Source: an uncultured Maribacter sp. (GTDB lineage: Bacteria; Bacteroidota; Bacteroidia; Flavobacteriales; Flavobacteriaceae). From it: a stretch of 64,000 nucleotides of DNA. Below are positions 9,272 to 18,558 of this stretch, piece after piece. The position numbers and the translations under genes were made by a program. Numbering within the stretch: the stretch's first letter is position 1; every line of letters begins with the position of its first letter. Below the pieces are notes generated by a model. The model worked only from the letters and a program-made list of their open reading frames with translations, had not been told where the DNA came from and searched no databases. The stretch covers positions 124,001 through 188,000 of the forward strand of contig NZ_CANMDU010000007.1 in NCBI RefSeq assembly GCF_947496775.1. The letters run 5' to 3'.

Positions 9272-10288
9272 CTATTCCAAGACAGAATAATCTCCTATAC
9301 TAATACTTTCGAAATTACCATTGAATTTAGCATGGTTACCAATCATAGCATTATCTAAATTGGCATTGGTAATAATACTATTTGTTTGAATTAAACTATT
9401 TTTAATTGTAGAATTCTCTACTACAGAATTGTTTCCTATAGAGACAAAAGGGCCTACTGTAGTATCTTTTAAAACTACATTCTCCCCAATATAACACGGA
9501 GCAATAATATTTGCATTTTCTAATTGTACAGAATTAGAGATAAGTTCTTCTCCATCTGCCTCTAAAAAACCTAACATTCTTTGGTTGGTTTCAATGGTTA
9601 TTTTTTTATTACCACAATCCATCCACTCATCTACCGTACCGGTTTTAAAAACTCTACCGTCTGCCATCATGCGTTTAATACCATCATTTATTTGGTATTC
9701 GCCACCATTCATTATGTTTTCATCCAAAATTTCTTGAAGCTTGCCTTTTAAAACAGCTACATCTTTAAAATAGTAAATACCAATTACCGCTTGGTCACTA
9801 ACGAAAGTTTCTGGTTTTTCCACTAGCTCTACTATTTCCTCTTTATCGTTAAGTTTAACAACACCATATGCTTCTGGGTTCTCTACTTTCTTTGTCCATA
9901 TAACGCTATCGGCATCTGGGTCCAAATCAAATTCTGCTCTAATTAAAGTGTCGGCATAAGCAATTACAGCAGGTCCAGATAAAGATGGTTCTGCGCACAT
10001 AATTGCATGCCCTGTTCCCAAAGGTTTATCTTGCCTGTAGATAGATGCTTTTGCCCCTAAACTTTCTGCTAATTCTTTTAAACTAGCAATTACATCGTCT
10101 CCAAACCAAGCTGGGTCTCCTAAAACAAATGCAATTTCTTCAATTGGTTGTTTTAAAACTTTGGCTATATCACTCACTAATCTATGTACAATTGGTTTTC
10201 CTGCAACCGGAATTAATGGTTTAGGAACCGTTAAAGAATGTGGTCTTAGTCGCGAGCCTCTGCCCGCCATTGGAACTATTATTTTCAT
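9272..10288 (-). CDS. Sugar-phosphate nucleotidyltransferase with left-handed beta-helix
   Basis: 338 residues from the ATG ending at 10288, chosen because the nucleotide-binding signature starts at once (MKIIVPMAGRGSRLRPHS, then PKPLIPVAGKPIVHRL); an ATG 22 codons upstream is out of context. Residues 1-240 form the GT-A-like pyrophosphorylase domain that joins a sugar-1-phosphate to an NTP. Residues about 255-338 are hexapeptide repeats (NIIAPCYIGENVVLKDTTVG) forming a left-handed beta-helix, as in GlmU- and mannose-type enzymes. Which sugar and nucleotide cannot be fixed. It follows dut and a flippase, so it likely feeds an envelope glycan. Confidence 0.88.
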   Translation of the reverse strand: MKIIVPMAGRGSRLRPHSLTVPKPLIPVAGKPIVHRLVSDIAKVLKQPIEEIAFVLGDPAWFGDDVIASLKELAESLGAKASIYRQDKPLGTGHAIMCAEPSLSGPAVIAYADTLIRAEFDLDPDADSVIWTKKVENPEAYGVVKLNDKEEIVELVEKPETFVSDQAVIGIYYFKDVAVLKGKLQEILDENIMNGGEYQINDGIKRMMADGRVFKTGTVDEWMDCGNKKITIETNQRMLGFLEADGEELISNSVQLENANIIAPCYIGENVVLKDTTVGPFVSIGNNSVVENSTIKNSLIQTNSIITNANLDNAMIGNHAKFNGNFESISIGDYSVLE

Positions 10289-10333
10289 ACTATTTGCCTG
10301 TAAAAACAGGTATTTGTTAATGGTTACACTTAA

Positions 10334-10351
10334 TTCCTGCATAAGCAGGAA
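10334..10351 (-). other. Short hairpin in the nucleotidyltransferase leader
   Basis: TTCCTGC (10334-10340) and GCAGGAA (10345-10351) form a 7-bp stem with a four-base loop, in the leader between dut and the nucleotidyltransferase. A second small stem, CCTG...CAGG, is next to it near 10302-10315. They could be mRNA structures affecting translation; nothing more can be said. Confidence 0.3.
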
Positions 10352-10429
10352 CATCTTTACGCCTAGTACAACGTAGAAATATTTATATTATTAGGATTTT
10401 ATTTTAAGAGACTCTTACTTAAGCAAGAA

Positions 10430-10864
10430 TTATTTTACACCCGTACTACCAAATCCGCCTTCTCCTCTTGCGGTTTCTGATAATTCATCTACGGATATCC
10501 ATTCCGCACGTTCGTGCTTTGCAATCACTAGTTGCGCAATACGCTCCCCATTTTCAATTACAAAAGATTCGTTAGACAAATTAACTAGTATTACCCCTAT
10601 TTCACCTCTATAATCGGCATCTACAGTTCCGGGTGCATTAAGAACGGTAACTCCTTTTTTAGCAGCCAAACCACTTCTTGGTCTTACTTGTGCCTCAAAA
10701 CCAATAGGAAGCTCTATAAACAAACCAGTTTTAACAATAGTTCTTTCCATTGGCTCCAGAGTAATAGCTTCTTGAATATTGGCTCTTAAGTCCATTCCTG
10801 CAGATGCCCTTGTTTCGTAATGTGGTAAATCGTGAGACGATTTATTAATTATCTTTATTTCCAT
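10430..10864 (-). CDS. dut: dUTP diphosphatase (dUTPase)
   Basis: 144-residue trimeric enzyme that hydrolyses dUTP to dUMP and pyrophosphate, keeping uracil out of DNA and supplying dTMP synthesis. The conserved motifs are all present: motif 1 [10 protein letters not shown], motif 2 [11 protein letters not shown], motif 3 [20 protein letters not shown], motif 4 [10 protein letters not shown] and the flexible C-terminal motif 5 GEGGFGSTG. The start overlaps the end of the upstream flippase gene by 20 bases, which shows translational coupling. Confidence 0.97.
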   Translation of the reverse strand: MEIKIINKSSHDLPHYETRASAGMDLRANIQEAITLEPMERTIVKTGLFIELPIGFEAQVRPRSGLAAKKGVTVLNAPGTVDADYRGEIGVILVNLSNESFVIENGERIAQLVIAKHERAEWISVDELSETARGEGGFGSTGVK

Positions 10865-12320
10865 TTTTTAAAAATACCTTTCTAAGGTTATCGTTTTCTA
10901 ATTTATATAGTAATCCCAAAAATATAGCAAGTAATATATTACCAACAATTAAATTTCTATCGAATCCGTAAAAGGCAATCCCAGAGAAACTTATAGATAA
11001 TAAAAGGTAAAACCCTATTTTTCTAAAATTGTAAGGAATAGGGTAGTGTTTTCTTCCAAAATAAAAAGACAAAAACATCATGCTTCCGTAAGCAACTAAT
11101 GTGGCTATTGCAGATGCCATATACTCAAAATATTTTATGAATACCACATTAATAATAATGGTTAAAATGGCGCCTATAATAGATATATATGCTCCAAATT
11201 TTGTGCGATCTGTTACTTTATACCAAACAGATAAGTTGTGGTATATTCCTAAAAAGAAACTAGCAAGTACTATAATTGGTACAATTGGCATTGCTTCCCA
11301 ATAAGCGGGATCTCGTACAATAATTATTTTTAAAATATCTGCATAAACAACCACTCCTAATAAAATTATGCTTCCTAAAACAACAAAATAATTGGTAATT
11401 TGGGCATATGCCTTTTGCGGATTCTCGGAATTAGAATGGTTAAAGAAAAATGGCTCTATTCCCATACGAAATGCTGTTGCAAAAAGAGTCATAAACAATG
11501 CTATTTTATAGCATGCAGAATACATCCCCACTTTTGCTTCAGAGACATCTTCTGGAAGTAATTTTTCTAATAAGATACGATCAAATACTTCATTTATACT
11601 AAATGCCATTCCTGCTACCATTACAGGCATTGCGTATTGCATCATCTTTTTCCATAATGCCTTGTCAAAAAACCAATTAGTTTTTCGGTACAATTCACTC
11701 ATCAATAAAAGAGTAACACCACTTGCAGTTACGTTAGCAATAAAAATATAAGAGATTTGAAAATTTGGTTTATACAATGAAGATAAAATGCCGTCTGAAT
11801 TACCTTCTACGAAACTTGGGAGCATTACTAAGAAAAAAATACTTAACCCTAAATTAATACCTACGTTTAGTATTTTTACAACGGCATAACGCATAGGTTT
11901 TTCGTTAGCCCGTAACCATGCAAAAGGGACAACTACCAAAGCATCTAGCGCTAAAATTAACAACACATAACCTAAATACTTTTTATCCACTTCTAAAAGC
12001 TCTGATAAGGATTCAAAAAATACAAAACCAATACATATAAATGCTCCGGTAGTAACCAAAATAGAAATCAAAGAAGTAGAAACTACCTTATTCTTTTCTT
12101 TTGACTTACTATAAAATCTAAAAAAAGCGGTTTCCATTCCATACGCCAAGACTACATTAAATATGGCAAACCAAGCAAATATTACACTTAATTTACCAAA
12201 TAAACCCGGAGCCATTACCGAGGTATATAAAGGAACCAAAATAAAGGATAGCATTCTAGGCAATACCGTTGCAAGACCATATACAAAAGTCTGCTTAAAA
12301 AGTTTTTTTAACGGATTCAA
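10845..12320 (-). CDS. Polysaccharide/lipid-linked oligosaccharide flippase (MOP family)
   Basis: 491-residue integral membrane protein with about 12-14 hydrophobic segments, starting with [23 protein letters not shown]... pattern typical of Wzx/RfbX-like and MurJ-related flippases (polysaccharide biosynthesis protein N-terminal domain at 1-300, C-terminal domain at 330-480). It should move an undecaprenyl- or lipid-linked glycan across the inner membrane. This gene is distinct from the flippase at 50114-51346 inside the surface polysaccharide locus, and its linkage to dut and a nucleotidyltransferase suggests a core, conserved envelope role. Confidence 0.88.
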   Translation of the reverse strand: MNPLKKLFKQTFVYGLATVLPRMLSFILVPLYTSVMAPGLFGKLSVIFAWFAIFNVVLAYGMETAFFRFYSKSKEKNKVVSTSLISILVTTGAFICIGFVFFESLSELLEVDKKYLGYVLLILALDALVVVPFAWLRANEKPMRYAVVKILNVGINLGLSIFFLVMLPSFVEGNSDGILSSLYKPNFQISYIFIANVTASGVTLLLMSELYRKTNWFFDKALWKKMMQYAMPVMVAGMAFSINEVFDRILLEKLLPEDVSEAKVGMYSACYKIALFMTLFATAFRMGIEPFFFNHSNSENPQKAYAQITNYFVVLGSIILLGVVVYADILKIIIVRDPAYWEAMPIVPIIVLASFFLGIYHNLSVWYKVTDRTKFGAYISIIGAILTIIINVVFIKYFEYMASAIATLVAYGSMMFLSFYFGRKHYPIPYNFRKIGFYLLLSISFSGIAFYGFDRNLIVGNILLAIFLGLLYKLENDNLRKVFLKNGNKDN

Positions 12321-12370
12321 TAGTCTAGAAATTAGAGTTTAAAAATAGGTATTTAAACTTAGGCAACAAA

Positions 12371-12396
12371 AAAGCTCTACTTAAAAGTAGAGCTTT
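12371..12396 (-). terminator. Terminator of the ATP synthase operon
   Basis: AAAGCTCTACTT at 12371-12382 and its exact complement at 12385-12396 give a strong hairpin 32 bases past the atpG stop. On the minus strand it is followed by a T-run. Because both sides are A/T flanked it may also work for the other strand, but no plus-strand gene ends here. Confidence 0.85.
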
Positions 12397-12427
12397 CTAT
12401 TTTATAAAATAATTATATGCTATAGTT

Positions 12428-13288
12428 CTAATTATTTAATGCTTCTGCACCACCAACAATTTCTAAAATTTCATTAGTAATTGCGGCTTGTCTAGCCTTG
12501 TTATAAGTTAACTTAAGTTGATCTCTAAGTTCGGTTGCATTATCTGTTGCCTTATGCATTGCCGTCATTCGAGCTCCATGTTCACTAGCAAAAGAATCGC
12601 GAATACCTTTATACAACTGTGTTTTTAATGACTTTGGTATTAACTGCTCTACGATTTCAATTTTTGAGGGCTCAAAAATATAATCGGAGTTGTTACTTTC
12701 TGCTCCTTCTACTGGAATAATAGGCAAAAATTGCTCTGTCATAACAATTTGCGTTGCCGCATTTTTAAACTTGTTATAAACAATTTCAATTTTATCGTAA
12801 GTACCTTCCCTAAAAAGAAGCATTAATTCTTCCGCAATTAAGGCTACATTCTCAAAAGTCAAATTATCAAAGACCTCACTATGATTGCTAATTACATTAT
12901 GTTTTTTTGAAAGAATATCATTCGCTTTTTTTCCTATTGCAACAAAATCTAATTGCTTTCCTGCATACGTATTCTCTTCCAAAGAAGCACATTGCTTAAG
13001 AACATTGGTATTAAAAGCACCACACAAACCTCTATTCGATGTAATGGCTACAACCAACACCTTATTTACAGGTCTATTATCTGCATACGTACTTCCTGAG
13101 TCTGCATCTAAACTTGCGCTTAAACTCTGTAAAAGCTCTGTAAGTTTATCCGCATAAGGTCGCATAGCTGTAATTGCATCTTGCGCTTTCTTAAGCTTTG
13201 CAGCAGATACCATTTTCATGGCACTAGTAATCTGCATAGTAGAGGATACCGATGCTATTCTATTACGTATTTCTTTTAAGTTTGCCAT
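12428..13288 (-). CDS. atpG: ATP synthase F1 subunit gamma
   Basis: 286-residue central rotor shaft of F1. The N-terminal helix (MANLKEIRNRIASVSSTMQI, followed by TSAMKMVSAAKLKKAQ) and the C-terminal helix (NKARQAAITNEILEIVGGAE) are the family signatures; together they form the coiled coil that turns within the alpha/beta ring. The middle Rossmann-like segment contains TSNRGLCGAFN. It is the last gene of the operon, separated from atpA by 73 bases that contain a long hairpin, and followed by a terminator. Confidence 0.97.
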   Translation of the reverse strand: MANLKEIRNRIASVSSTMQITSAMKMVSAAKLKKAQDAITAMRPYADKLTELLQSLSASLDADSGSTYADNRPVNKVLVVAITSNRGLCGAFNTNVLKQCASLEENTYAGKQLDFVAIGKKANDILSKKHNVISNHSEVFDNLTFENVALIAEELMLLFREGTYDKIEIVYNKFKNAATQIVMTEQFLPIIPVEGAESNNSDYIFEPSKIEIVEQLIPKSLKTQLYKGIRDSFASEHGARMTAMHKATDNATELRDQLKLTYNKARQAAITNEILEIVGGAEALNN

Positions 13289-13301
13289 TTTTTTAGTCTT
13301 T

Positions 13302-13353
13302 AGTAGTTAGTGATGAGTAATAAGCTCTCTCTACTTACTCATTACTAACTACT
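13302..13353 (-). other. Long intercistronic hairpin between atpA and atpG
   Basis: Arms of 19 bases at 13302-13320 and 13335-13353 are complementary with a single mismatch (G-T wobble on one strand), around a 14-base loop. It occupies nearly all of the atpA-atpG gap. The arms are made of short repeated AGTAGTTAGTGATGAGTAA-type words. It could be an mRNA processing or stability element, or a copy of a dispersed palindromic repeat. Confidence 0.7.
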
Positions 13354-13361
13354 TCCAATTT

Positions 13362-14942
13362 TTAAGCTTTATATTTTGCTGACATTTCTTTACAAACTGT
13401 ACTCAAAGTATCTGTAACCTCGTCTGTAAGTTTCCCAGCCTTTAATGTATCTAAAACACCTCTATGCTTAGCATTTAAAAATTCGATAAAATCTCTTTCG
13501 AATTCTTTTACTTTTTCAACAGGAACGTCTTTTAATAAATTCTTAGAGCCAGCATAAATAATAGCAACCTGATCTTCTACTGTAAATGGATCATTTTGCG
13601 CTTGCTTTAAAATCTCTACATTACGACGACCTTTTTCAATTACGTTTAAGGTAGCTGCATCTAAATCCGAACCGAATTTCGCGAATGCCTCTAATTCACG
13701 GAATTGCGCCTGGTCTAATTTTAATGTACCAGATACTTTTTTCATAGATTTAATCTGTGCATTACCACCAACACGAGATACAGAAATACCCACGTTAATT
13801 GCCGGACGAACCCCTTGGTTAAACAAATCTTGCTCTAAGAAAATCTGACCATCTGTAATAGATATTACATTCGTAGGAATGTAAGCCGAAACATCTCCCG
13901 CCTGTGTCTCAATTATTGGAAGGGCCGTTAATGAACCACCACCTTTTACAATCGGTTTTAAAGAATCTGGAAGGTCGTTCATGTTTTTGGCAATACCATC
14001 ATCTGCTATAACTTTTGCAGAACGCTCTAATAATCTAGAGTGAAGATAAAATACATCTCCAGGGTAAGCTTCACGTCCTGGTGGACGTCTTAATAAAAGA
14101 GAAACCTCACGATAGGCAACCGCTTGCTTAGATAAATCATCATAAATAATTAATGCAGGACGACCAGTATCACGGAAGTACTCTCCAATAGCAGCACCGG
14201 CAAATGGAGCATAAACCTGCATAGGTGCAGGATCAGATGCATTCGCAGCAACTATAGTAGTATATGCTAAAGCTCCTTTATCTTCTAAAGTCTGCGCAAT
14301 TGCAGCTACAGTAGAAGCTTTTTGACCAATAGCAACATATATACAATATACAGGCTCACCTGCATCGTAAAATTCTTTTTGATTTAAGATGGTATCAATA
14401 CAAACCGTAGTCTTACCAGTCTGACGGTCACCAATAACCAACTCACGCTGTCCTCTACCTACAGGTATCATAGCATCAATTGCCTTAATACCAGTTTGTA
14501 ATGGCTCGGTAACTGGCTCACGGAAAATTACACCAGGTGCTTTACGCTCCAATGGCATTTCATACGTTTCACCAGAAATAGGTCCTTTACCATCGATAGG
14601 AAGACCTAGAGTATTTACCACACGACCTGCAATTCCTTCACCAACATTGATAGAAGCAATAGTTTGCGTACGCTTAACTACAGAACCTTCTTTAACGTCT
14701 CTTGATGGGCTTAAAAGTACCACACCAACGTTATCTTCTTCTAAGTTAAGAACGATTCCTTTTAAACCACCCTCGAATTCAACTAGTTCTCCGTATTGTA
14801 CATTAGATAAGCCGTATACACGTGCGATACCATCACCCACTTGCAATACTGTTCCTACTTCGTCCAATGAAGCCGTAGCGTCAAATCCTGATAATTGTTT
14901 CTTTAAAATTGCTGATACTTCAGCGGCTTTTACTCCTGCCAT
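13362..14942 (-). CDS. atpA: ATP synthase F1 subunit alpha
   Basis: 526-residue subunit of the F1 hexamer that carries the non-catalytic nucleotide sites. It shows the N-terminal beta-barrel (about 28-95), the P-loop GDRQTGKT with the preceding [13 protein letters not shown], the alpha-specific signature around [17 protein letters not shown], and [16 protein letters not shown]. Length and motifs are complete. It lies 46 bases after atpH. The beta and epsilon genes that usually follow in other bacteria are absent from the window, as is common in Bacteroidota. Confidence 0.98.
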   Translation of the reverse strand: MAGVKAAEVSAILKKQLSGFDATASLDEVGTVLQVGDGIARVYGLSNVQYGELVEFEGGLKGIVLNLEEDNVGVVLLSPSRDVKEGSVVKRTQTIASINVGEGIAGRVVNTLGLPIDGKGPISGETYEMPLERKAPGVIFREPVTEPLQTGIKAIDAMIPVGRGQRELVIGDRQTGKTTVCIDTILNQKEFYDAGEPVYCIYVAIGQKASTVAAIAQTLEDKGALAYTTIVAANASDPAPMQVYAPFAGAAIGEYFRDTGRPALIIYDDLSKQAVAYREVSLLLRRPPGREAYPGDVFYLHSRLLERSAKVIADDGIAKNMNDLPDSLKPIVKGGGSLTALPIIETQAGDVSAYIPTNVISITDGQIFLEQDLFNQGVRPAINVGISVSRVGGNAQIKSMKKVSGTLKLDQAQFRELEAFAKFGSDLDAATLNVIEKGRRNVEILKQAQNDPFTVEDQVAIIYAGSKNLLKDVPVEKVKEFERDFIEFLNAKHRGVLDTLKAGKLTDEVTDTLSTVCKEMSAKYKA

Positions 14943-14988
14943 TTGTTTTAGATATAAGGTTCTGGATTCCTAAAAATCCGAAAATATA

Positions 14989-15528
14989 TTATAGACTACT
15001 TGTAAATTCTCTTTGTAAATTACTTAATTTATTTGCGATACTAGCATCATACTGTAAATCGCCTACACGTAAAACAAAACCACCAATGATACTTTCATCG
15101 ATAGTATTTTCTACGGTAACCTCTTTTCCTGTTAACTTAGTTACTTGCTCTAATACTTTCTTTTTTAAGTCTGCTGTTAAAGGAACAGCTGTAGTAACAT
15201 GCGCTACATCTTTCCCTTTTAACTGCTCGTTAAGTATTATGTATTTTAAAGCAACTTCGTTTAATATAGAGATTCTCTTATTTGCGATTAAATTAGAAAT
15301 AGCTCCTTCTGTAATAGTATTACTTCCACTAAAAACTGCCAACAAAGCACTTTTCTTAGTTTCGCCACTAACCACAGGATTTTCTAATAGATCTCTCAAT
15401 TCTACACTATCAGAAACAGTACTAATTATAGAACGCATATCTTTTTCAACAGCGTCTACAGCTTTGTTTTCAACTGCTAAATCTAATATTGCTTTGGCGT
15501 AACGTACGGCTGCTCTTGAATTGCTCAT
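14989..15528 (-). CDS. atpH: ATP synthase F1 subunit delta
   Basis: 179-residue stator protein (OSCP type) linking F1 to the b-subunit stalk. The N-terminal six-helix domain begins SRAAVRYAKAILDLAVENKA, and the C-terminal end has the conserved VENTIDESIIGGFVLRVGDL. It starts 5 bases after the end of atpF, so the two are probably translated together. Confidence 0.95.
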   Translation of the reverse strand: MSNSRAAVRYAKAILDLAVENKAVDAVEKDMRSIISTVSDSVELRDLLENPVVSGETKKSALLAVFSGSNTITEGAISNLIANKRISILNEVALKYIILNEQLKGKDVAHVTTAVPLTADLKKKVLEQVTKLTGKEVTVENTIDESIIGGFVLRVGDLQYDASIANKLSNLQREFTSSL

Positions 15529-15533
15529 TTCTA

Positions 15534-16034
15534 TTAGTTCAATTTAATATCACCCAATAAATTCTCAACCAATTTTAATTGCTTGTCTTTATCTGATAAT
15601 TGCTCTTTGATAACTTTCTCAGCAATTTCCACAGAAAGATTACCTACTTGGTTTTTAATATCTGCTAACGCTGCTTTTTTCTCACTTTCGATAGCAGCTT
15701 GCGCTTGTTTAATAATCTTATCTCCTTCTGCTTGCGCTTGCTCCTTAGAATCCGAAATCATTTTTTCTTTGATTTCTCTTGCTTCTTTAAGCATAGCCTC
15801 TCTCTCTGCACGCGCTTCTTTTAACAACTTATCGTTATCTGCTTGCAAATTTTGCATTTCTCTCTTAGCATTTTCAGCAGCCTCTAAAGCATTTTTTATA
15901 CCATCCTCACGGTCTTCTACCGCATTAAGAATTGGTTTCCAAGCAAATTTTCTTAATAAAAGAAGTAAGCCAACGAATAATAATAGTTGCCAAAAAAACA
16001 ACCCAAATGAAAACTGTTCTATTAATTTATCCAT
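15534..16034 (-). CDS. atpF: ATP synthase Fo subunit b
   Basis: 166-residue stator subunit. One membrane helix is at about 8-30 (FGLFFWQLLLFVGLLLLLRKF), after which the chain is a long charged helix rich in E, K, A and Q (about 40-160) that dimerises as the peripheral stalk. WKPILNAVEDRE is the usual join. The gene is separated from atpE by about 80 bases that contain a strong hairpin. Confidence 0.95.
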   Translation of the reverse strand: MDKLIEQFSFGLFFWQLLLFVGLLLLLRKFAWKPILNAVEDREDGIKNALEAAENAKREMQNLQADNDKLLKEARAEREAMLKEAREIKEKMISDSKEQAQAEGDKIIKQAQAAIESEKKAALADIKNQVGNLSVEIAEKVIKEQLSDKDKQLKLVENLLGDIKLN

Positions 16035-16073
16035 GTTTGTAAACGTAAAAAAATTAAGTTTAAATGTTTAATT

Positions 16074-16108
16074 AACAACAGTTACAACCAACCGTTGTAA
16101 CTGTTGTT
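16074..16108 (-). other. Perfect hairpin between atpE and atpF
   Basis: AACAACAGTTACAAC at 16074-16088 is perfectly complementary to 16094-16108, with a five-base loop. It begins 8 bases past the atpE stop on the minus strand, with 39 bases left before atpF. A stem of this kind could stop part of the transcripts or protect the atpE 3' end, both of which would favour the c subunit that is needed in many copies. That function is inferred. Confidence 0.75.
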
Positions 16109-16115
16109 AGATGTT

Positions 16116-16307
16116 TTATGATGCGAATAACGCAGCAAAACCAATACCTTCAATAAGAGCCGCAGCAATTAACATTGCTGTTTGAATCTTACCAGAAGCT
16201 TCTGGCTGACGAGCGATAGCATCCATCGCAGATCCACCAATTTTACCAATACCTAAACCAGCACCGATAACGATTAAACCAGCTCCTACAATAGTTGGGA
16301 TTTCCAT
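16116..16307 (-). CDS. atpE: ATP synthase Fo subunit c
   Basis: 63-residue proteolipid that forms the rotor ring. There are two membrane helices: about 4-25 with the glycine-rich GAGLIVIGAGLGIGKIGG, and about 40-62 with AALIEGIGFAALF. The conserved DARQPE-type loop is present as AIARQPE. The ion-binding carboxylate is the glutamate in ALIEGIG. The residue after it is glycine, and the TM1 glutamine/serine set of sodium-binding rings is not seen, so a proton ring is more likely. The short N-terminus is normal for the group. Confidence 0.95.
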   Translation of the reverse strand: MEIPTIVGAGLIVIGAGLGIGKIGGSAMDAIARQPEASGKIQTAMLIAAALIEGIGFAALFAS

Positions 16308-16339
16308 AATATATATATTTAATTATTAAACATTCAATT

Positions 16340-17416
16340 TTAGTGGTCGTGATGCTCTTCTACAGCTGAACCAAAATACAATGCCGATAACATTGTAAAG
16401 ATATATGCTTGTAAAGCGGCTACTAATAATTCTAGAAGTGAAAGTGCAAATGCCAAACCAAACGACAATGGACTACCTATCCAGTTCTTAAAAATAAACA
16501 TCATTCCCAAAATACTCATTAATACTACGTGACCTGCAGTAATGTTCGCATACAAACGAATCATTAAAGAGAAAGGTTTAATTATAGTCCCTAATAATTC
16601 AATAGGAGCTAAAACTAATTTCATAAAAACAGGTACATCTGGCATCCAAAAAATATGTTTCCAATAGTTCTTGTTTGCAGTAAACGTAGTTATTAAATAG
16701 GTAAGCAAAGCCAATGCTAATGTTACCGCTATATTATTTGTTACGTTAACTCCTAGTGGAGTTAAACCTAATAAGTTTATTATCCAAATAAAGAAAAATA
16801 CAGTTAACAAATAACTCATATACCTCTTATAATGCTTCTTACCAATATTTGGAATTGCAATATCATCTCTTATATATAAAACAACTGGCTCTAATAAACG
16901 ACCCATACCTTTTGGCAGGGCACTGTTTTTATAGGACTTAGCCATTTTCGTAAACATAAAAAACATAAGAATTGCAACCAACAAAATGAAAACCACATTT
17001 TTAGTAATAGAAAAATCTAAAGGTTTTTCATTTGTTGCATGATGATGCTCATCATAAGAAATAGTTCCTTCTGCATCGGTCTTTACAATTTTACCATGGT
17101 TTAATGCATAATAATTACCATCTACCTCTGCTACAGAAGCTCCATGATGAAATTTTGAAGAAGAAAAAACCTTTAAGCCATTATCCCATAAAATTACAGG
17201 AAGAGGAAAACCAACATGCTCATTCTTTTCCTCATCTACAGTATACAGAGTAAAATCATGAGAATCTAAAAGGTGGTGCCCAATAAATTCCTTTATTTCA
17301 GCCTTAAGACTCCCTTTGGACTCCTCTACAGGATGATTATTCTCTTTAGCGAAAATATTACCTCCTAATAAAAGTGCTGCCACTAAAAATATCTTGAAAT
17401 AAAATGGTTTTTGCAT
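16340..17416 (-). CDS. atpB: ATP synthase Fo subunit a, with long N-terminal extension
   Basis: 358 residues from the ATG ending at 17416, chosen because a signal-like segment follows at once (MQKPFYFKIFLVAALLLGG) and because a promoter lies at 17451-17479; a longer in-frame start at 17479 would overlap that promoter. Residues about 20-150 are a periplasmic histidine-rich extension typical of Bacteroidota. The membrane part (about 130-350) has five to six helices, including the essential arginine in FSLMIRLYANITAGHVVL and a C-terminal ALQAYIFTMLSALYFG. It carries protons to the c ring. Confidence 0.95.
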   Translation of the reverse strand: MQKPFYFKIFLVAALLLGGNIFAKENNHPVEESKGSLKAEIKEFIGHHLLDSHDFTLYTVDEEKNEHVGFPLPVILWDNGLKVFSSSKFHHGASVAEVDGNYYALNHGKIVKTDAEGTISYDEHHHATNEKPLDFSITKNVVFILLVAILMFFMFTKMAKSYKNSALPKGMGRLLEPVVLYIRDDIAIPNIGKKHYKRYMSYLLTVFFFIWIINLLGLTPLGVNVTNNIAVTLALALLTYLITTFTANKNYWKHIFWMPDVPVFMKLVLAPIELLGTIIKPFSLMIRLYANITAGHVVLMSILGMMFIFKNWIGSPLSFGLAFALSLLELLVAALQAYIFTMLSALYFGSAVEEHHDH

Positions 17417-17450
17417 ATCTCTTTTGAATATCGGTCTCGAAAAATCCGTG

Positions 17451-17479
17451 CAAATGTACGCTTTTAAATCAAAAAGCAA
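17451..17479 (-). promoter_or_regulatory. Flavobacterial promoter in front of atpB
   Basis: Read on the minus strand: TTG (17477-17479), an 18-base spacer, then TACATTTG (17451-17458). This fits the Bacteroidota consensus TTG-N19-TAnnTTTG closely and lies 35 bases before the atpB start. It would allow the structural atp genes to be expressed independently of sprE, bactofilin and atpZ. Confidence 0.7.
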
Positions 17480-17535
17480 AAAGCATTTATAGGTTTGTTT
17501 ATCTTTTTATAAAAGAAATATAAAATGCAAACCTT

Positions 17536-17925
17536 CTACAAGTTATTTAACATTCTTGCAGTAAAAAGAGTTTCAAAAGAAAGAGAAAGAAAATAAGGAA
17601 TGAAAAATGCCGCGAATTCTACTGTTTCTACAGCTCCATCATTTTTATAGACTGGATTAAAAACAATAAAAAATATTAAAAACTTAAGCATGCTACCCCC
17701 AAGAAATAAAAAGCCCAAATAATTTTTCCATTTATTTCTAAAAACATATAAAACTACAAATATTACTAAAGCAAGTATTGCATTTATAACATATGCAGAG
17801 ATAATCATATTGCCAAATAAAGGTTTCGCTAATTGTTTTAATACTAAAACATGAATACAAAAAACAAGTATTAGTGTACTACTAAGGGCTATTAAAAAAC
17901 TATAAAGTATTTTGTATTTGCGCAT
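17536..17925 (-). CDS. Small four-helix membrane protein of the ATP synthase operon
   Basis: 129 residues with four predicted membrane helices (about 8-30, 38-60, 72-92 and 100-122). It matches what I remember as the DUF6168 family of Flavobacteriaceae, which sits in the same place. Position and size resemble AtpI-type i subunits, so a role in Fo assembly or cation supply is possible, but no functional motif is visible. It overlaps the stop of the AtpZ-like gene by one base. Confidence 0.75.
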   Translation of the reverse strand: MRKYKILYSFLIALSSTLILVFCIHVLVLKQLAKPLFGNMIISAYVINAILALVIFVVLYVFRNKWKNYLGFLFLGGSMLKFLIFFIVFNPVYKNDGAVETVEFAAFFIPYFLSLSFETLFTARMLNNL

Positions 17926-18155
17926 TAATATTTAATTCGCTTTAGTTGTTTTAGCACTAAGTAAAGAGCTATTGCTACTCCTGCAATAGTAGAAAATGCA
18001 GTGAATATTTTTTTGTCTGTTTGGTAATACTCATCTAACCAAACACCTCCTTTGGCGGCTAAAAAAATAATAGCACCCATTTCTATTGCTATGCCAGAAA
18101 GGATGCCAAAATTTTTTAAATTTTTATTCTTCTTAGGATGCTTTTGCTGCTCCAT
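17925..18155 (-). CDS. AtpZ/AtpI-family protein
   Basis: 76-residue protein with a charged N-terminus (MEQQKHPKKNKNLKNFG) and two membrane helices (about 18-40 with the conserved GxxxE pattern in GIAIEMGAIIFLAAKGGVWL, and 50-68). AtpZ/AtpI proteins help assemble the c ring or bring magnesium or calcium to the synthase. The start overlaps the end of the bactofilin gene by 23 bases, which suggests translational coupling with it. Confidence 0.85.
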   Translation of the reverse strand: MEQQKHPKKNKNLKNFGILSGIAIEMGAIIFLAAKGGVWLDEYYQTDKKIFTAFSTIAGVAIALYLVLKQLKRIKY

Positions 18156-18555
18156 TATTAGTGTTACTCATTGGTTGCTTGTTAAAGCTTCCGCCTTTAC
18201 CTTTCATAGAACAAGATGCATTAAAGGTCGCTCCAGGCTCTACAGCTAATTTAGATACAGAAACAGTACCTTCTATTACGGCAGATGATTTTAAAGAAAG
18301 TAAATCGGATACTAAAAGCTCTCCGTTAAAGTTTCCTTCTATATCTGCATTTACACATTCTACTTTTCCATGGATATAACCATCTTTACCAATAACAACT
18401 TTACCAGATGTGGTAACATTACCATCTAATTTACCATCGATTCTAAAATCTGCTTCAGATACTATATCTCCTTTAATTTTTGTGTTTTTTTCAATTCTGT
18501 TAGGCTGTCCTCCTACTTCATTCATAGTTCTAGGTTTTTGTTTGTCTGAAAACAT
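18133..18555 (-). CDS. Bactofilin-type polymer-forming protein
   Basis: 140 residues. The central beta-helix (about 25-115) is built from repeated short units such as SEADFRIDGKLDGNVTTSGK and GYIHGKVECVNADIEGNFNG, the bactofilin signature, and assembles into filaments without nucleotide. The ends are polar and flexible. Bactofilins organise cell shape or envelope machines at the inner face of the membrane. It lies 3 bases after sprE and overlaps atpZ, an unusual neighbour pair. Confidence 0.92.
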   Translation of the reverse strand: MFSDKQKPRTMNEVGGQPNRIEKNTKIKGDIVSEADFRIDGKLDGNVTTSGKVVIGKDGYIHGKVECVNADIEGNFNGELLVSDLLSLKSSAVIEGTVSVSKLAVEPGATFNASCSMKGKGGSFNKQPMSNTNNGAAKAS

Positions 18556-18558
18556 TAG

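Noticed and set aside
14909-15502. 197-codon plus-strand frame over atpH
   Set aside because: It lies antisense to a certain ATP synthase gene and encodes a low-complexity serine/phenylalanine-rich product.
15583-16071. 162-codon plus-strand frame over atpF
   Set aside because: Antisense of the alanine/glutamate/lysine-rich atpF gives a long open frame by composition; no independent evidence.
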